From positions 1-33,746 of the forward strand of contig JAKQKW010000230.1 in assembly GCA_029560455.1 (NCBI GenBank): a stretch of DNA of 33,746 nucleotides. The letters are read 5' to 3'. The translations under genes and the position numbers were made by a program. The notes under the pieces are model-generated. The model was not told the DNA's origin. It was given only the letters and a program-made list of their open reading frames with translations, and searched no databases. Source of the DNA: Candidatus Rifleibacteriota bacterium (GTDB lineage Bacteria; Riflebacteria; Ozemobacteria; Ozemobacterales; Ozemobacteraceae). Positions 15,252 to 24,122 of this stretch are shown here, piece after piece (the stretch's first letter is position 1; each line of letters begins with the position of its first letter).

Positions 15252-15298
15252 GAGGTGTACACTTGATTGAATTTTCGAGAGCTTTTCGGAGATTAAAA

Positions 15299-16900
15299 AT
15301 GAAATTTTCGCAGCGAATGCTTTTTATAATTGTTCTGTTGTTTTGTTGCAGTTCGTGGGCGCCAGCCGCTGAGCTCGGGCCATTTTCGTTCGAACAGGCG
15401 ATCATTGAAGGCACCCGTTCGGCTGAAAGTCTCTACCGTCGACATCTTACCGATGATCTGAAGCTTTTCAACGACCGGGCCGGCAAGCTGCAAAGGCTTT
15501 GTGAAGGCTCATTCCGCGATAATTCTTATCTCGACCGCCTCTCGCGCAAAGATACCCTGAAAAATCACGAAACATTGCGCCCTGTCTACCGCTTCTGGAA
15601 TCTCTACCGTTCTTTTCTCGACGACCTGAATTTTATCAGCCGCAAATATGAAGTGCCACTGATTTTTGGGCACAAAGATAAAGTCAGAAGCTTTTTTGCC
15701 GGTTACGCTCTTGGCATATCGGCCAGACTTGCGCAGGTAATCATGGTTTCTGAAATGATGAATTTTCTTTCGCGGCGCGGCGGCCTCGAAGATCTGCTGA
15801 ATGAGGGCAGTGAAGAATACTCGATTCCGGCCGGGTCATTCAGCAAGGCGGTCAAAAGGTCTCTGAGTACAGAGAATCTGGCACAGCTCTATCGTTTCAG
15901 AATTTCGCACTTCGAAGAAATCAGTATGGCAAATGATCCTGCCATGCCGCAAACGGTCTCAGGTTACCTGCTCGCCCACAATGATTTTCTCAACACCCTG
16001 TCGCGCAAGGTTGCCAGTGACCCCACCTGGAAATTCCTCAGCCGCAGTCTCATCAATGTTTCGCTTGAGCTGGTATTGCCAGCACAGCGCGAACTTTTCA
16101 CCTGGGTTGGTGATACCCGTGTAAAGAACCGGCATTCGCGGCTGATTTCGGCCGCGCAGCTCGAAAAATTTGGCAGCATGCTGCAGCCGGGCGATATTCT
16201 CGTCGGGCGCCAGGATTATTACCTGTCGAATATCTTTTTGCCTGGCTTCTGGCCGCATGCCCTGCTCTATGTCGGCACTCCCGCCGAAATCAGCGCCACC
16301 TTCGACAATGACCCGGAAATTATTCACTGGTGCCGCCGATATGATGCCCGAAATTTCACCGCCTTGCTTGAAAAACGCTACAATAAAGCCTTCGCCACCT
16401 GGAAAACCATGAACAGGTCAGATGGCAAACCCCGCTGCATCATGGAAGCGATCAGCGAAGGCATTGTCATCAACTCGCTGCCTGGTGCTCTGCACTGCGA
16501 CTACGTTGCCGCCGTCAGACCGCGACTGAGCAAGGTCGCAAAAGCCCATGCAATCATGCTGGCACTCTCGTATTTCGGTCGCGAATATGACTTTCAGTTC
16601 AGCTTCAATACCGAACAATCGCTTGTATGCACCGAACTGGTGACCAAAGCTTACAGCAGCCAGGTTGATGGGCACGGGCTTCGCTTCCCGATGGTCAAAA
16701 GCCTCGGTAATTACGGTATTCCTGCTGACTCGATCGTAAAAGACTTTGCTGACTGCCGCGGCAGGTCAGACCGACAGCTTGACTTCATCGCCTTTATCAA
16801 GGGGATACCAGCAAAGAAAACTGCAGTATTTGCCAGCGAAAATGAATTCGCCGAATCATACACCTGGGCCGGTGGCCTCAAAAGCAAAAACACCCGCTGA
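15299..16900 (+). CDS. Exported YiiX-like permuted papain-fold hydrolase with long N-terminal extension
   Basis: The ATG at 15299 follows GGAG and opens a clean Sec signal (MKFSQRMLFIIVLLFCCSSW...APAA), so it is preferred to the upstream TTG at 15263. The 533-aa product has a C-terminal domain of the YiiX/YaeF type (permuted NlpC/P60-like, peptidase family C92). It shows LQPGDILVG at 295-303, histidine 320 in FWPHALLYVG and the cysteine at about 444 in SLVCTELV; histidine before cysteine is the permuted order. The first 280 residues are helical and unassigned. Such domains act on amide or lipid-amide bonds; the substrate here is unknown. It is a single gene with its own promoter, ending 7 bp from the convergent kinase gene. 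Confidence 0.82.
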   Translation: MKFSQRMLFIIVLLFCCSSWAPAAELGPFSFEQAIIEGTRSAESLYRRHLTDDLKLFNDRAGKLQRLCEGSFRDNSYLDRLSRKDTLKNHETLRPVYRFWNLYRSFLDDLNFISRKYEVPLIFGHKDKVRSFFAGYALGISARLAQVIMVSEMMNFLSRRGGLEDLLNEGSEEYSIPAGSFSKAVKRSLSTENLAQLYRFRISHFEEISMANDPAMPQTVSGYLLAHNDFLNTLSRKVASDPTWKFLSRSLINVSLELVLPAQRELFTWVGDTRVKNRHSRLISAAQLEKFGSMLQPGDILVGRQDYYLSNIFLPGFWPHALLYVGTPAEISATFDNDPEIIHWCRRYDARNFTALLEKRYNKAFATWKTMNRSDGKPRCIMEAISEGIVINSLPGALHCDYVAAVRPRLSKVAKAHAIMLALSYFGREYDFQFSFNTEQSLVCTELVTKAYSSQVDGHGLRFPMVKSLGNYGIPADSIVKDFADCRGRSDRQLDFIAFIKGIPAKKTAVFASENEFAESYTWAGGLKSKNTR

Positions 16901-16907
16901 TATTTTT

Positions 16908-19007
16908 TCAGGGCCGTGACAGAACTTTGCGGATTTTTGCTGCCAGAGACTCAAGCGAAAAGGGCTTGGCAATAAAATTCAGACCCTGGTCCGCTATTTC
17001 CTGCCCGTCGATAACGTCATCAGTACACGCCGAAGTGAAAAGAATACGGGTTTGCGGGCTGAGTTCCCTGATTTTTTCGGCCAGCTCCCGGCCGGTCATG
17101 CCTGGCATCATCAGATCGGTCAGCATCAGATCTATTCTGCCGCCATGGGCTTTGAATATTTCGAGAGCTTCGCGCCCATTGGCTGCCTCAAGCAGGTTAT
17201 AACCAAGTTTTTTCAAAATTTCCGATCCGATAAATCTGACGATATCTTCGTCTTCTACGAGCAGCACCGTTTCACTGCCACCTTCGACTTTTTCGGGTAC
17301 CGATGCTTCCTGGTCGACAGCCCGCGTGGTCATAGGTACGCATATTTCGAAGATTGTGCCTTTGCCGGGGGCTGAATCAACATTGATGAAGCCACCAGCC
17401 TGCCTGATTATGCCGTAAATTGCCGACAGGCCCAGGCCGGTACCACGACCACGTGGCTTGGTGGTAAAAAATGGTTCAAAAAGATGATCGATAACCTCCG
17501 CTGACATGCCGACACCGTTATCACTGAAAGTCAGACGCACGTAATCACCTGGCTTTACATCTGGCCATCGACCGCATTCTGTTTCAGAAAGCGCAACATT
17601 GCCTGTTGCCATACGGATAACACCGCCGTCAGGCATTGCATCACGGGCGTTCAGAACCAGATTGATCAGAATTCTTTCGAACTGACCGGGGTCAAGCATG
17701 ACATTGCCAAGATCACGGGCAGTAAGAAGCTGAATTTCGATACGGTCACCGGCCATGCTGCAGAGCATCTTGTACAGATTGGCAATGATTTCGTTGATGT
17801 TCAATACTTTTGGCTCAATATTCTGACGACGGGAAAAGGCGAGCAGCTGCTGAGTAAGCAATGCAGCACTCCGGGCCGCCTTTTCAATCTCCTGCAGATT
17901 CCCGAGAAGGCGGCTGTCAGCCGGAAGGTCAATTGATGCCAGCGAAACATTGCCTATGATCGCAGTCAGAAGATTATTGAAATCATGAGCGACACCGCCG
18001 GCAAGTCTGCCGACCGCTTCCATTTTCATGGCCTGCTGCAGCTGATTCTGCAGCAGCTCTTTCTCTTCTTCAGCTTTCTGACGTTCGCTGATTTCCTTTT
18101 TTAACGATTCGTTGGCAGCCAGAAGTTCTGAAGTTCTCACCCTGACCATACGTCGTAACATACCAAGCCACACAGCCAGAAAAAGAATTACCGCGGTGGC
18201 GGCAAACCCGCCATAGAAAAGAAGCTGCCAGAAGTGCTGTGAAGAATTCTGGTGCAGCATTTTTCCGAGCCACGAATCGTTAACTGCATCAAGATCGGCT
18301 TTCGGAATTGCGTTGAAACCCATCTGTACCAGACCGGCAATTTCTGCATTTCCCTTGTGAACAGCACGGTGAAACTGCCCCCGATACAGTGGCGCCGTTT
18401 CACGAAACTGGTCGGCGATACCCATACGATTAAGATAGTAGAAAGCCGGTGGGCGATCGACACTGAAAACTTTACAGGCGCCGGCAGCAGCGGCTTTAAT
18501 CAGTGCTTCGTAACTCGGGTATTCGACAATGGTATTGACGCCGGCTTTATTTAATATTGAAATGACGTTATCGCCAGCCTTGGCGCCAACCGCAAAACCC
18601 ACCGCATCTTCGGCATTTCTGATAGCCGAAAGATCTTTATGAAAAAACAGCGGTACATCTATATCCGCGTAAGGTTCGAGAAAATCGTAATTTTTTTTCC
18701 GCTCTTCACTGAAAAAAAGAGTATCGATGACATCAGACTCACGGGCCTGCATGCGGCGCAGAGCTTCTGTCCAGTCGCAGGCATGCAGCTCAACCTTTAT
18801 TCCGGTTGTCTTTTCCCAGAGACGCCACTGATCGACGATAATACCGACAAGGGCCCCGGTTTTGTCACGAAAAATATAGGGTGGATAATTGTCGTCGCTT
18901 ACAACACGCAGAACCTGCGGACCGGCAAAAACAAACTGAACTGCCAGAAAAACAACAAGCAGAAGCGCTGTTAAAAGCAGGTGTCTGAATCGTATCGGTA
19001 GCACCAC
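16908..19007 (-). CDS. Hybrid sensor histidine kinase with periplasmic solute-binding (SBP_bac_3) sensor and C-terminal receiver
   Basis: The order over 699 aa is: signal/anchor helix (about 8-28); periplasmic type-3 solute-binding domain (about 32-250, LRVVSDDNYPPYIFRDKTG); transmembrane helix (about 262-284); short coiled coil; HisKA dimerisation domain with phospho-acceptor His341 (VAHDFNNLL); HATPase with NARDAMPDGG, SDNGVGM and GRGTGLGLS; receiver domain with phospho-acceptor Asp631 (MLTDLMMPG) and Lys681 (IAKPF). It should sense a small ligand, amino-acid-like if typical, and phosphorylate its own receiver. No output regulator gene is adjacent. Start GTG 19007 is preceded by AAGGA; the next codon is also GTG. 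It is convergent with the YiiX-like gene. Confidence 0.95.
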   Translation of the reverse strand: MVLPIRFRHLLLTALLLVVFLAVQFVFAGPQVLRVVSDDNYPPYIFRDKTGALVGIIVDQWRLWEKTTGIKVELHACDWTEALRRMQARESDVIDTLFFSEERKKNYDFLEPYADIDVPLFFHKDLSAIRNAEDAVGFAVGAKAGDNVISILNKAGVNTIVEYPSYEALIKAAAAGACKVFSVDRPPAFYYLNRMGIADQFRETAPLYRGQFHRAVHKGNAEIAGLVQMGFNAIPKADLDAVNDSWLGKMLHQNSSQHFWQLLFYGGFAATAVILFLAVWLGMLRRMVRVRTSELLAANESLKKEISERQKAEEEKELLQNQLQQAMKMEAVGRLAGGVAHDFNNLLTAIIGNVSLASIDLPADSRLLGNLQEIEKAARSAALLTQQLLAFSRRQNIEPKVLNINEIIANLYKMLCSMAGDRIEIQLLTARDLGNVMLDPGQFERILINLVLNARDAMPDGGVIRMATGNVALSETECGRWPDVKPGDYVRLTFSDNGVGMSAEVIDHLFEPFFTTKPRGRGTGLGLSAIYGIIRQAGGFINVDSAPGKGTIFEICVPMTTRAVDQEASVPEKVEGGSETVLLVEDEDIVRFIGSEILKKLGYNLLEAANGREALEIFKAHGGRIDLMLTDLMMPGMTGRELAEKIRELSPQTRILFTSACTDDVIDGQEIADQGLNFIAKPFSLESLAAKIRKVLSRP

Positions 19008-19284
19008 AAAAATCCTTTCACTTTCACAATTCTTTTAATTAACCTTTTGCCAGCTAATTTTCGTCCGACAGTGTACATATTAAAACAGAAATGCCAGCAA
19101 AAATCAGTAAACTTTTTTTCGACATGCTGCCGGAACTGTGCGGCATAACCTTTATTTAAAGCGGCTTCAGACATATTAAAAAAATTTGTACCGGGGGGGT
19201 TCCGGGTTGCCGTTTTTATTCTTATAATTCAAATCATTAAAGCTTGAAACCCGCAATCAATAAGAAACCCACGGAGGTATAAGT
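19008..19284. other. Divergent intergenic region, with a probable -10 for the Lys-rich protein gene
   Basis: This 277-bp spacer contains no convincing gene. A perfect TATAAT at 19223-19228 lies 57 bp before the plus-strand ATG. The -35 position (TTCCGG at 19200-19205, 17-bp spacing) is poor, and a G-rich CCGGGGGGG tract lies just upstream. It may be an activator-dependent promoter. Confidence 0.45.
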
Positions 19285-19635
19285 ATGAAAAACCTGTTTA
19301 AAGCCCTTTCGGTAGCAATGGTAACCATTGGTCTGTTCGCCGGCTCCGCTGAAGTTTCTTCTGTAATGGCTGCCAAAAAAGAAACCTCATGCTTCAAAAA
19401 AATGGCCAAAACCGTTAAAAAGAATGTTAAGAAGGCCGTAAAGAAAACCAAAAAAGCCATCATCAAAACCGGTGCTGCCGCTCAGAATGCCGTTGTTGAT
19501 TCAGCAGTAAAAGCCAAGTCAGCCATCACTGGCAAAAAAGCCAAGAAAACCTTCGTGAAGGGTCACTACAAAAAAGGTAGCAAAACCCTTACCAACGGTC
19601 ACTTCCGCAAAGTAAGCAAAGGCAAAAAAGCCTGA
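19285..19635 (+). CDS. Exported lysine-rich histone-H1-like small protein
   Basis: An ATG after a strong CGGAGG site encodes 116 aa. A Sec-type signal (MKNLFKALSVAMVTIGLF, AGSA... VMAA) is followed by a mature part that is nearly one third lysine, in KKxVKK/KKAVKK steps as in H1-like or PHA-phasin-like tails. The C-terminus has two related segments, VKGHYKKGSK and TNGHFRKVSK. There is one cysteine (CFKKM). The combination of signal peptide and extreme positive charge suggests binding to lipopolysaccharide, envelope polyanions or extracellular DNA. If the signal is not cleaved it could instead be a nucleoid protein. It is monocistronic, ending in a terminator. I know of no firm family assignment. 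Confidence 0.75.
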   Translation: MKNLFKALSVAMVTIGLFAGSAEVSSVMAAKKETSCFKKMAKTVKKNVKKAVKKTKKAIIKTGAAAQNAVVDSAVKAKSAITGKKAKKTFVKGHYKKGSKTLTNGHFRKVSKGKKA

Positions 19636-19659
19636 TTTAAGCAAAACCTGAATTTTACC

Positions 19660-19699
19660 GACGGGCTCCCAGATAAAAACGGGGGCCCGTCTGCTTTTT
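19660..19699 (+). terminator. Rho-independent terminator after the Lys-rich protein gene
   Basis: Stem ACGGGCTCCC (19661-19670) pairs with GGGGGCCCGT (19681-19690) with one T-G wobble and a 10-nt loop. An extra G:C pair lies outside it, followed by TGCTTTTTG. Confidence 0.85.
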
Positions 19700-19755
19700 G
19701 GAAAAGTAGCCGGGGCCGGAAAACTCTGTTAGAATTTGTGACAGCGGTTTTAAAA

Positions 19756-21303
19756 ATGAAAAAAGCTTTTATCACATTCTGGTTTCTACTTCTGACATTT
19801 ACAGCAGCGGCGCAGAACCTTTCATCAGGCATTTATTCACAGGGAATGCAGCTTTATACAGCCGGTGACTTCGCCGGTGCGGCTGAATACCTTGAACAGG
19901 TCGTGCAGATGGAACCCACAAATGACCTGGCAAGATACTATCTGGTATTCAGCCTGAGCAGCAGCGGCAGAAGCAAAAAAGCACTGCAGCATGCGCGAAC
20001 TCTGGCTGAACGCTTTCCGGGCCAGCCACAATACCGTATTATCGTGCAGCAGCTCGAACAGCAGCAGTTCTCGCTCACCCGGCCATTATCGGCAAAACCC
20101 GAAACAGCTGAGCAAGTTCAGCAGATCGCTGAGCCCCAGATTGCACCCCGACCGGCTCCGACGCCGCGCAAAGAAAAAAAAACAACCGATCTGGATCAGG
20201 CTCAATCACTTGTCGACGAAGAAAATTACGCTTCGGCATCCGTGATTCTGAAGAAAATTACTGACCGTGAACCACGCAATGCCCGCGCCTGGCACCTGCT
20301 CGGCGTTGTCGCTTTTAATCAGCGCGATTACCAGGATGCGACCAGCTACTTTGACAAGGCAACCGATAACGGCAGTCGCGAATTCGAAACCAGCTTTCTC
20401 GCGGGGTCGAGCTATATGTCTTTAAAACAGTATGACAGGGCCGAGAAGCACTTCAAAAAAGCCCTCAGCCTGCAGAACGATATTTTCTGCAAACTGAACC
20501 TCGCCGAAATATATCTGCGTCTGAAAAAGTACTCTGAAGCCGAAACCGCCTTCAAAACCCTGACAAAAGACCACCCCGAAATACAGGATGCAGCGGCCGG
20601 GCTGGCCGAAATTCAATACATTCGGGGTTTCAACGCCTCAGCCACTGAAGCGGTCAACCAGATTCTCTCGACAAAACCCGAAAATGCCAGGGCCAGGATA
20701 CTCAAAGCCCGCCTGCTCATGGAAAACCGCATGTATGCCGAGGCAGCTGAAGAAGCGAAGATGGCAGTCCAGACCAACCCCGGGAACCCAGAATACCGCG
20801 CCATGCTTGCCCTTGCCATGATAAGAAATTTTCTGGTTCCTCAGGGTCTTGAAGAAGCCAGAAATATTCTGCAGAAGCACCCGGATAACATCGACGCCAT
20901 GCTTGCCGAAGCCGAAGGACTGATTGTCAGCGGTGATCACTCAGGAGCCGACCGGCTTCTTGAACAGGCGGCAAAAAGCGGGGAACGCCCGGAAATAAGT
21001 CTATTGCTGGCCTCGACCGCGATCAGCCAGGGAAATCGCAATCTTGCCAGACAGCATTACGAAAAATTTGTCGAACTCTCGGGCAGTTCACCACGCGCCA
21101 TGCTCGAGTATGCCCGTTTTCTTGAAACCTCTGCGACTCCTGAAGAAGCCAGTGCTGCTTATGAAAGGCTGCTCAAGGAACACTCAGGCAGCGGTTTCTC
21201 TGCCGAAGCGAAAACCGCCATGGAACGTCTCGCAACTGTCGAAAACCGCCCTGTCACAATCCAGACCCCAAGAATTCCCATTCCGGGGCTGACAGCACAA
21301 TGA
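19756..21303 (+). CDS. Exported TPR-repeat protein
   Basis: The ATG at 19756 (after a GTG in the same frame at 19738) gives a clean Sec signal, MKKAFITFWFLLLTFTAAAQ. The 515-aa product has multiple tetratricopeptide repeats: one pair near 25-95 (YSQGMQLYTAGDFAGAAEYL), a Pro-rich linker near 115-140, and an almost continuous solenoid from about 150 to the end (LLGVVAFNQRDYQDATSYF; FLAGSSYMSLKQYDRAEKHF). No enzyme motif is seen. It is likely a periplasmic or outer-membrane-associated scaffold, comparable in role to TPR proteins of pilus and secretion systems. It is the first gene of the plus-strand run of exported proteins and overlaps the next gene by ATGA. No strong ribosome site is visible. 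Confidence 0.88.
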   Translation: MKKAFITFWFLLLTFTAAAQNLSSGIYSQGMQLYTAGDFAGAAEYLEQVVQMEPTNDLARYYLVFSLSSSGRSKKALQHARTLAERFPGQPQYRIIVQQLEQQQFSLTRPLSAKPETAEQVQQIAEPQIAPRPAPTPRKEKKTTDLDQAQSLVDEENYASASVILKKITDREPRNARAWHLLGVVAFNQRDYQDATSYFDKATDNGSREFETSFLAGSSYMSLKQYDRAEKHFKKALSLQNDIFCKLNLAEIYLRLKKYSEAETAFKTLTKDHPEIQDAAAGLAEIQYIRGFNASATEAVNQILSTKPENARARILKARLLMENRMYAEAAEEAKMAVQTNPGNPEYRAMLALAMIRNFLVPQGLEEARNILQKHPDNIDAMLAEAEGLIVSGDHSGADRLLEQAAKSGERPEISLLLASTAISQGNRNLARQHYEKFVELSGSSPRAMLEYARFLETSATPEEASAAYERLLKEHSGSGFSAEAKTAMERLATVENRPVTIQTPRIPIPGLTAQ

Positions 21304-22070
21304 ACAGAAGCTTAAGACGGGCTGCCATTCTGCCAATATTTCTGTTGCTGCTTTTTGTGAACAGCCTGACATCGGCCTGCGACAGTTCGATGCTGGCAAT
21401 TCTTACCGGTTCAAGTATTCAGAAGGAAATCACCGTTAAAACTCTGGCAATATGCCGAAAAATTCAGCAGACAGGTGATTACCTCAACAGCTTTAACATC
21501 GCTGCAGCCCGCAAACTCCACCACGAGGTCATGGAAAACTGGCTGCAGACAGCCACAGAGTTGAGCACCCTTTCGAATCAAAATACCGGAACAGATCTTG
21601 CGCCGGTTTCCGGGCTTCTGGTGAACATTTCACGTGATATGGGCAAAATACGCCGTCAACTCGACGCAGACGACACCACCCTGATTCACGAAATGCTCGA
21701 AGCCATGATTACCCGCATCTCGCTTGTCAGCGCCATAATAAACGGGCATCAGAAAATGCGAAAATTTCTCGATATTGAACTGGCAGTTTTTTCGCTGCGG
21801 CCATTTTTCAACGACCGGGCGGAACTGAAAAATTTGACCAGCGAAAATCAGCTTAATAAAGCCAATGCCGAATTCAGGGCTTTAATTACAGCCTCAGAAT
21901 CAGCAGAGCTTGACCAGCTCGAAGAACTATTCGCCGATTTTTGCGTTACTCTGGCAGGTAACGAAAACCAGCTTTCTGCCTCAGAACTCGCAAAATTTCA
22001 GCTTCTGCAGAATCGCTTCGTCAGTTTCAAGCAATCACTAATCAACCGACAGTTCTTCAACACGCCGTAA
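21300..22070 (+). CDS. Exported helical protein of unknown function
   Basis: The start overlaps the stop of the TPR gene (ATGA), implying coupled translation. The 256-aa product has a Sec signal ending SLTSAC; the cysteine at about 27 could be a lipoprotein site, though the box is imperfect (Thr at -3). The mature part is predicted largely helical, with heptad-like stretches (MGKIRRQLDADDTTLIHEML; ELDQLEELFADF), and has only two cysteines. I recognise no family. The coupling suggests it works with the TPR protein at the inner face of the outer membrane or in the periplasm. A 76-bp gap follows. Confidence 0.75.
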   Translation: MNRSLRRAAILPIFLLLLFVNSLTSACDSSMLAILTGSSIQKEITVKTLAICRKIQQTGDYLNSFNIAAARKLHHEVMENWLQTATELSTLSNQNTGTDLAPVSGLLVNISRDMGKIRRQLDADDTTLIHEMLEAMITRISLVSAIINGHQKMRKFLDIELAVFSLRPFFNDRAELKNLTSENQLNKANAEFRALITASESAELDQLEELFADFCVTLAGNENQLSASELAKFQLLQNRFVSFKQSLINRQFFNTP

Positions 22071-22146
22071 AAAACTTTTTCATTGCCGCATCGACGCCCG
22101 TATTGTTAGGATAAAGAAGAGAACAGGTGGGAGGTACATTATTTAC

Positions 22147-22905
22147 GTGCTGAAAAGACTTATGTTGATTTTTGCGGCAGTCATCATTGCCCTGCCGATT
22201 GCTCAGGCTGAACCATTCATGGTTGACACCCGTCTGATGCTGCTTGCCCACCCTCTGTTCGCGAAGTTCGACCATGCAACCGCAAGGTTTCGCGGCACTT
22301 CTTCTGAATTTGTCGATGGCGGGCAGGAAGGCGTCGACAGACTGATCGCCGAGATCCGCCGCCTCGATGCCTGGCTGCTTGCTTCCCCGAAGCATCTCCA
22401 GGAAAAGCTCAAAAATGTGCCTGTGCCTGACCGGGCAGCGGCCGAAAGGGCTTTTCTTACAGAGAAGCGCGAGGCTGAAGCGCAGCTGGCAATGTTGCAG
22501 ATCCGTGCTTACAATGCTCGCCTCGTACCGGGCCGCCCCGGCGTAACGCCTGAGGCTTCGACAATGCCGCAGATCAATGAAATCGCCGCCGACATCAGGG
22601 CGGTTCTCAGAGAACTCAAGGATAAGCATAAAACCGATGTAATCATCGACGTGGCAGAACTTCTGCCAATCGTCGCAAAACCGCGGGCAACCTCGCCAAC
22701 CCTCTCGGCCAATCTTCATGCCCGTTTATGGAAAGACCCAGGCATCGCCTCAAGCGCCGAATTCGCCGCCTGGCTTGACGAAGCTGACAGCTGGTGGGCC
22801 GGGAAGCTTGGGCTCGACGCCAGTGTAATTCCGTTTGGAGCCAATGATTCCAGACTTGAAGCGGTAAAACTTATCGAAGAACGCACAAAGGGGCTTAAAA
22901 AATGA
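22147..22905 (+). CDS. Exported OmpH/Skp-like periplasmic protein (first paralogue)
   Basis: The GTG at 22147 gives a Sec signal (MLKRLMLIFAAVIIALPIAQA). GGGAGG lies 12 bp upstream, a rather long spacing, so the start is moderately certain. The 252-aa mature protein opens with VDTRLMLLAHPLFAKFD, followed by a central coiled-coil-like charged helix and a strand TDVIIDVAELLPIV. This beta / long helix / beta layout resembles the Skp/OmpH periplasmic chaperone family. The next gene repeats the same N-terminal signature, so the two are paralogues. A C-terminal Trp-rich segment (EADSWWAGKLG) is not part of Skp. It could chaperone the exported giant or pilin proteins encoded downstream; that is inference. 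Confidence 0.7.
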   Translation: MLKRLMLIFAAVIIALPIAQAEPFMVDTRLMLLAHPLFAKFDHATARFRGTSSEFVDGGQEGVDRLIAEIRRLDAWLLASPKHLQEKLKNVPVPDRAAAERAFLTEKREAEAQLAMLQIRAYNARLVPGRPGVTPEASTMPQINEIAADIRAVLRELKDKHKTDVIIDVAELLPIVAKPRATSPTLSANLHARLWKDPGIASSAEFAAWLDEADSWWAGKLGLDASVIPFGANDSRLEAVKLIEERTKGLKK

Positions 22906-24083
22906 CATTTTCAGCCAGAAAAGCCATATTATCAATGATTCTGATCTTCAGTGCCATGACCGGCCCCGTTTGTATTTCGGCTGCCGAAGGAGGCTGGGCA
23001 ACCGTAGATACGCGCATACTTCTGATGCTGCACCCTGAAATGAAAGGGTTTGATTACAACAACGGCAGGTTTTTCCGCGAAGAGGGTGAGAAAAACATTG
23101 AAACGACCATCGGCGAGCTTAAGGCAGCGCACGAAAAGGCCAGTAAAGAGAATATACCCCTCAGAGAGCGCCAGACAAAACTACTCCAGGAAAGATTCGG
23201 CCTGATTCAGCAGAGAAGCCGCACTGACGGAGCCCCTGCCCCCGGTGACATCGAAAAATTTCGCAAAGAAAAAGCGGTTCTTGAAAGTTCGCTCGAAGAG
23301 CTCAAACGCCAGAAACCAGCCAATCGCGATGCCGAAAGGCTTTTTGCCGCCAGACGGGTTGACCTGCAGGGGCGGCTTGAGATCATTAACAGCCGCCTGG
23401 CCGGCGCCAACAGCCCTGAAGATGTTGATAAAAATGCGGCGCAGATTGACGCGAAGATCAGCGAAATCGATACTGAGCTTGTTAAGGTCGCCGATCTGTT
23501 GCGTCAGAATGAAGAAAAATCTGTGAAGACCATCTATCTGACCAGCGAAGAGACCGCGGCCCGCCTTAAAAAAATCATGGATGAAATCGATGCCCTGATA
23601 AAAAAAGCTGCCGAAGAAAGCAAAATCGCTACCGTCATCGACAATTCCTTCGCGATGCGCACTCCCCGGCGCAAAGAAAAGCTGAAAATGATACCGGCAA
23701 CCGACGAGGCCCCGGATGTCGTTTCATCATCGCTTTTTCACTCTTTCAACAATCTCACCATCGACCCGGCATTCGCCGCAACGGTTCAGGGCCCCGAAGG
23801 CAGCCCCCTGCCGCCTGAGCACCTGATTGTCGGGCGTTCACTGGGCATGCAGAGCAACCTGACGCAGTATCTCGAATTTCGCAATTATCTGCCTGAGAAG
23901 GTTGCCGACTTTTCACACGGTCGCATGTTCATTATGGGCGGTACCGATCTTACCCCATGGGTAGCCCGCCAGCTGTTCGACCGTTACAAGGTTCCAGATT
24001 CAGTAAAAAATGCCTTCATGGTAACCCTGAGAAATTATCTTAATTTCGACCGTGACCCGGCGGTACGCGAACGAAACTATTGA
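22902..24083 (+). CDS. Exported OmpH/Skp-like coiled-coil protein (second, longer paralogue)
   Basis: The start overlaps the previous stop (ATGA). The 393-aa product has a Sec signal (ending CISAAEG), then VDTRILLMLHPEMKGFDYNNGRF, matching the paralogue upstream at the same place. A long charged coiled coil follows from about 65 to 235, closing with TVIDNSFAM, which corresponds to the terminal strand of the Skp-like fold. The last 130 residues (from about 265) form an extra domain absent from the paralogue. It is likely a periplasmic chaperone or spacer protein; a tentacle-like prefoldin architecture is the known structure for Skp. It is followed after 39 bp by the giant exported protein, a possible client. 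Confidence 0.72.
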   Translation: MTFSARKAILSMILIFSAMTGPVCISAAEGGWATVDTRILLMLHPEMKGFDYNNGRFFREEGEKNIETTIGELKAAHEKASKENIPLRERQTKLLQERFGLIQQRSRTDGAPAPGDIEKFRKEKAVLESSLEELKRQKPANRDAERLFAARRVDLQGRLEIINSRLAGANSPEDVDKNAAQIDAKISEIDTELVKVADLLRQNEEKSVKTIYLTSEETAARLKKIMDEIDALIKKAAEESKIATVIDNSFAMRTPRRKEKLKMIPATDEAPDVVSSSLFHSFNNLTIDPAFAATVQGPEGSPLPPEHLIVGRSLGMQSNLTQYLEFRNYLPEKVADFSHGRMFIMGGTDLTPWVARQLFDRYKVPDSVKNAFMVTLRNYLNFDRDPAVRERNY

Positions 24084-24122
24084 CCTCCGCTCTGACCAGG
24101 CTTCTCTACAAGGAGGGAGCTT

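Noticed and set aside
22057..22719. 220-codon minus-strand open frame opposite the first OmpH-like gene
   Set aside because: The plus-strand frame has a signal peptide, a paralogue downstream and an ATGA overlap. The minus frame has none of these.
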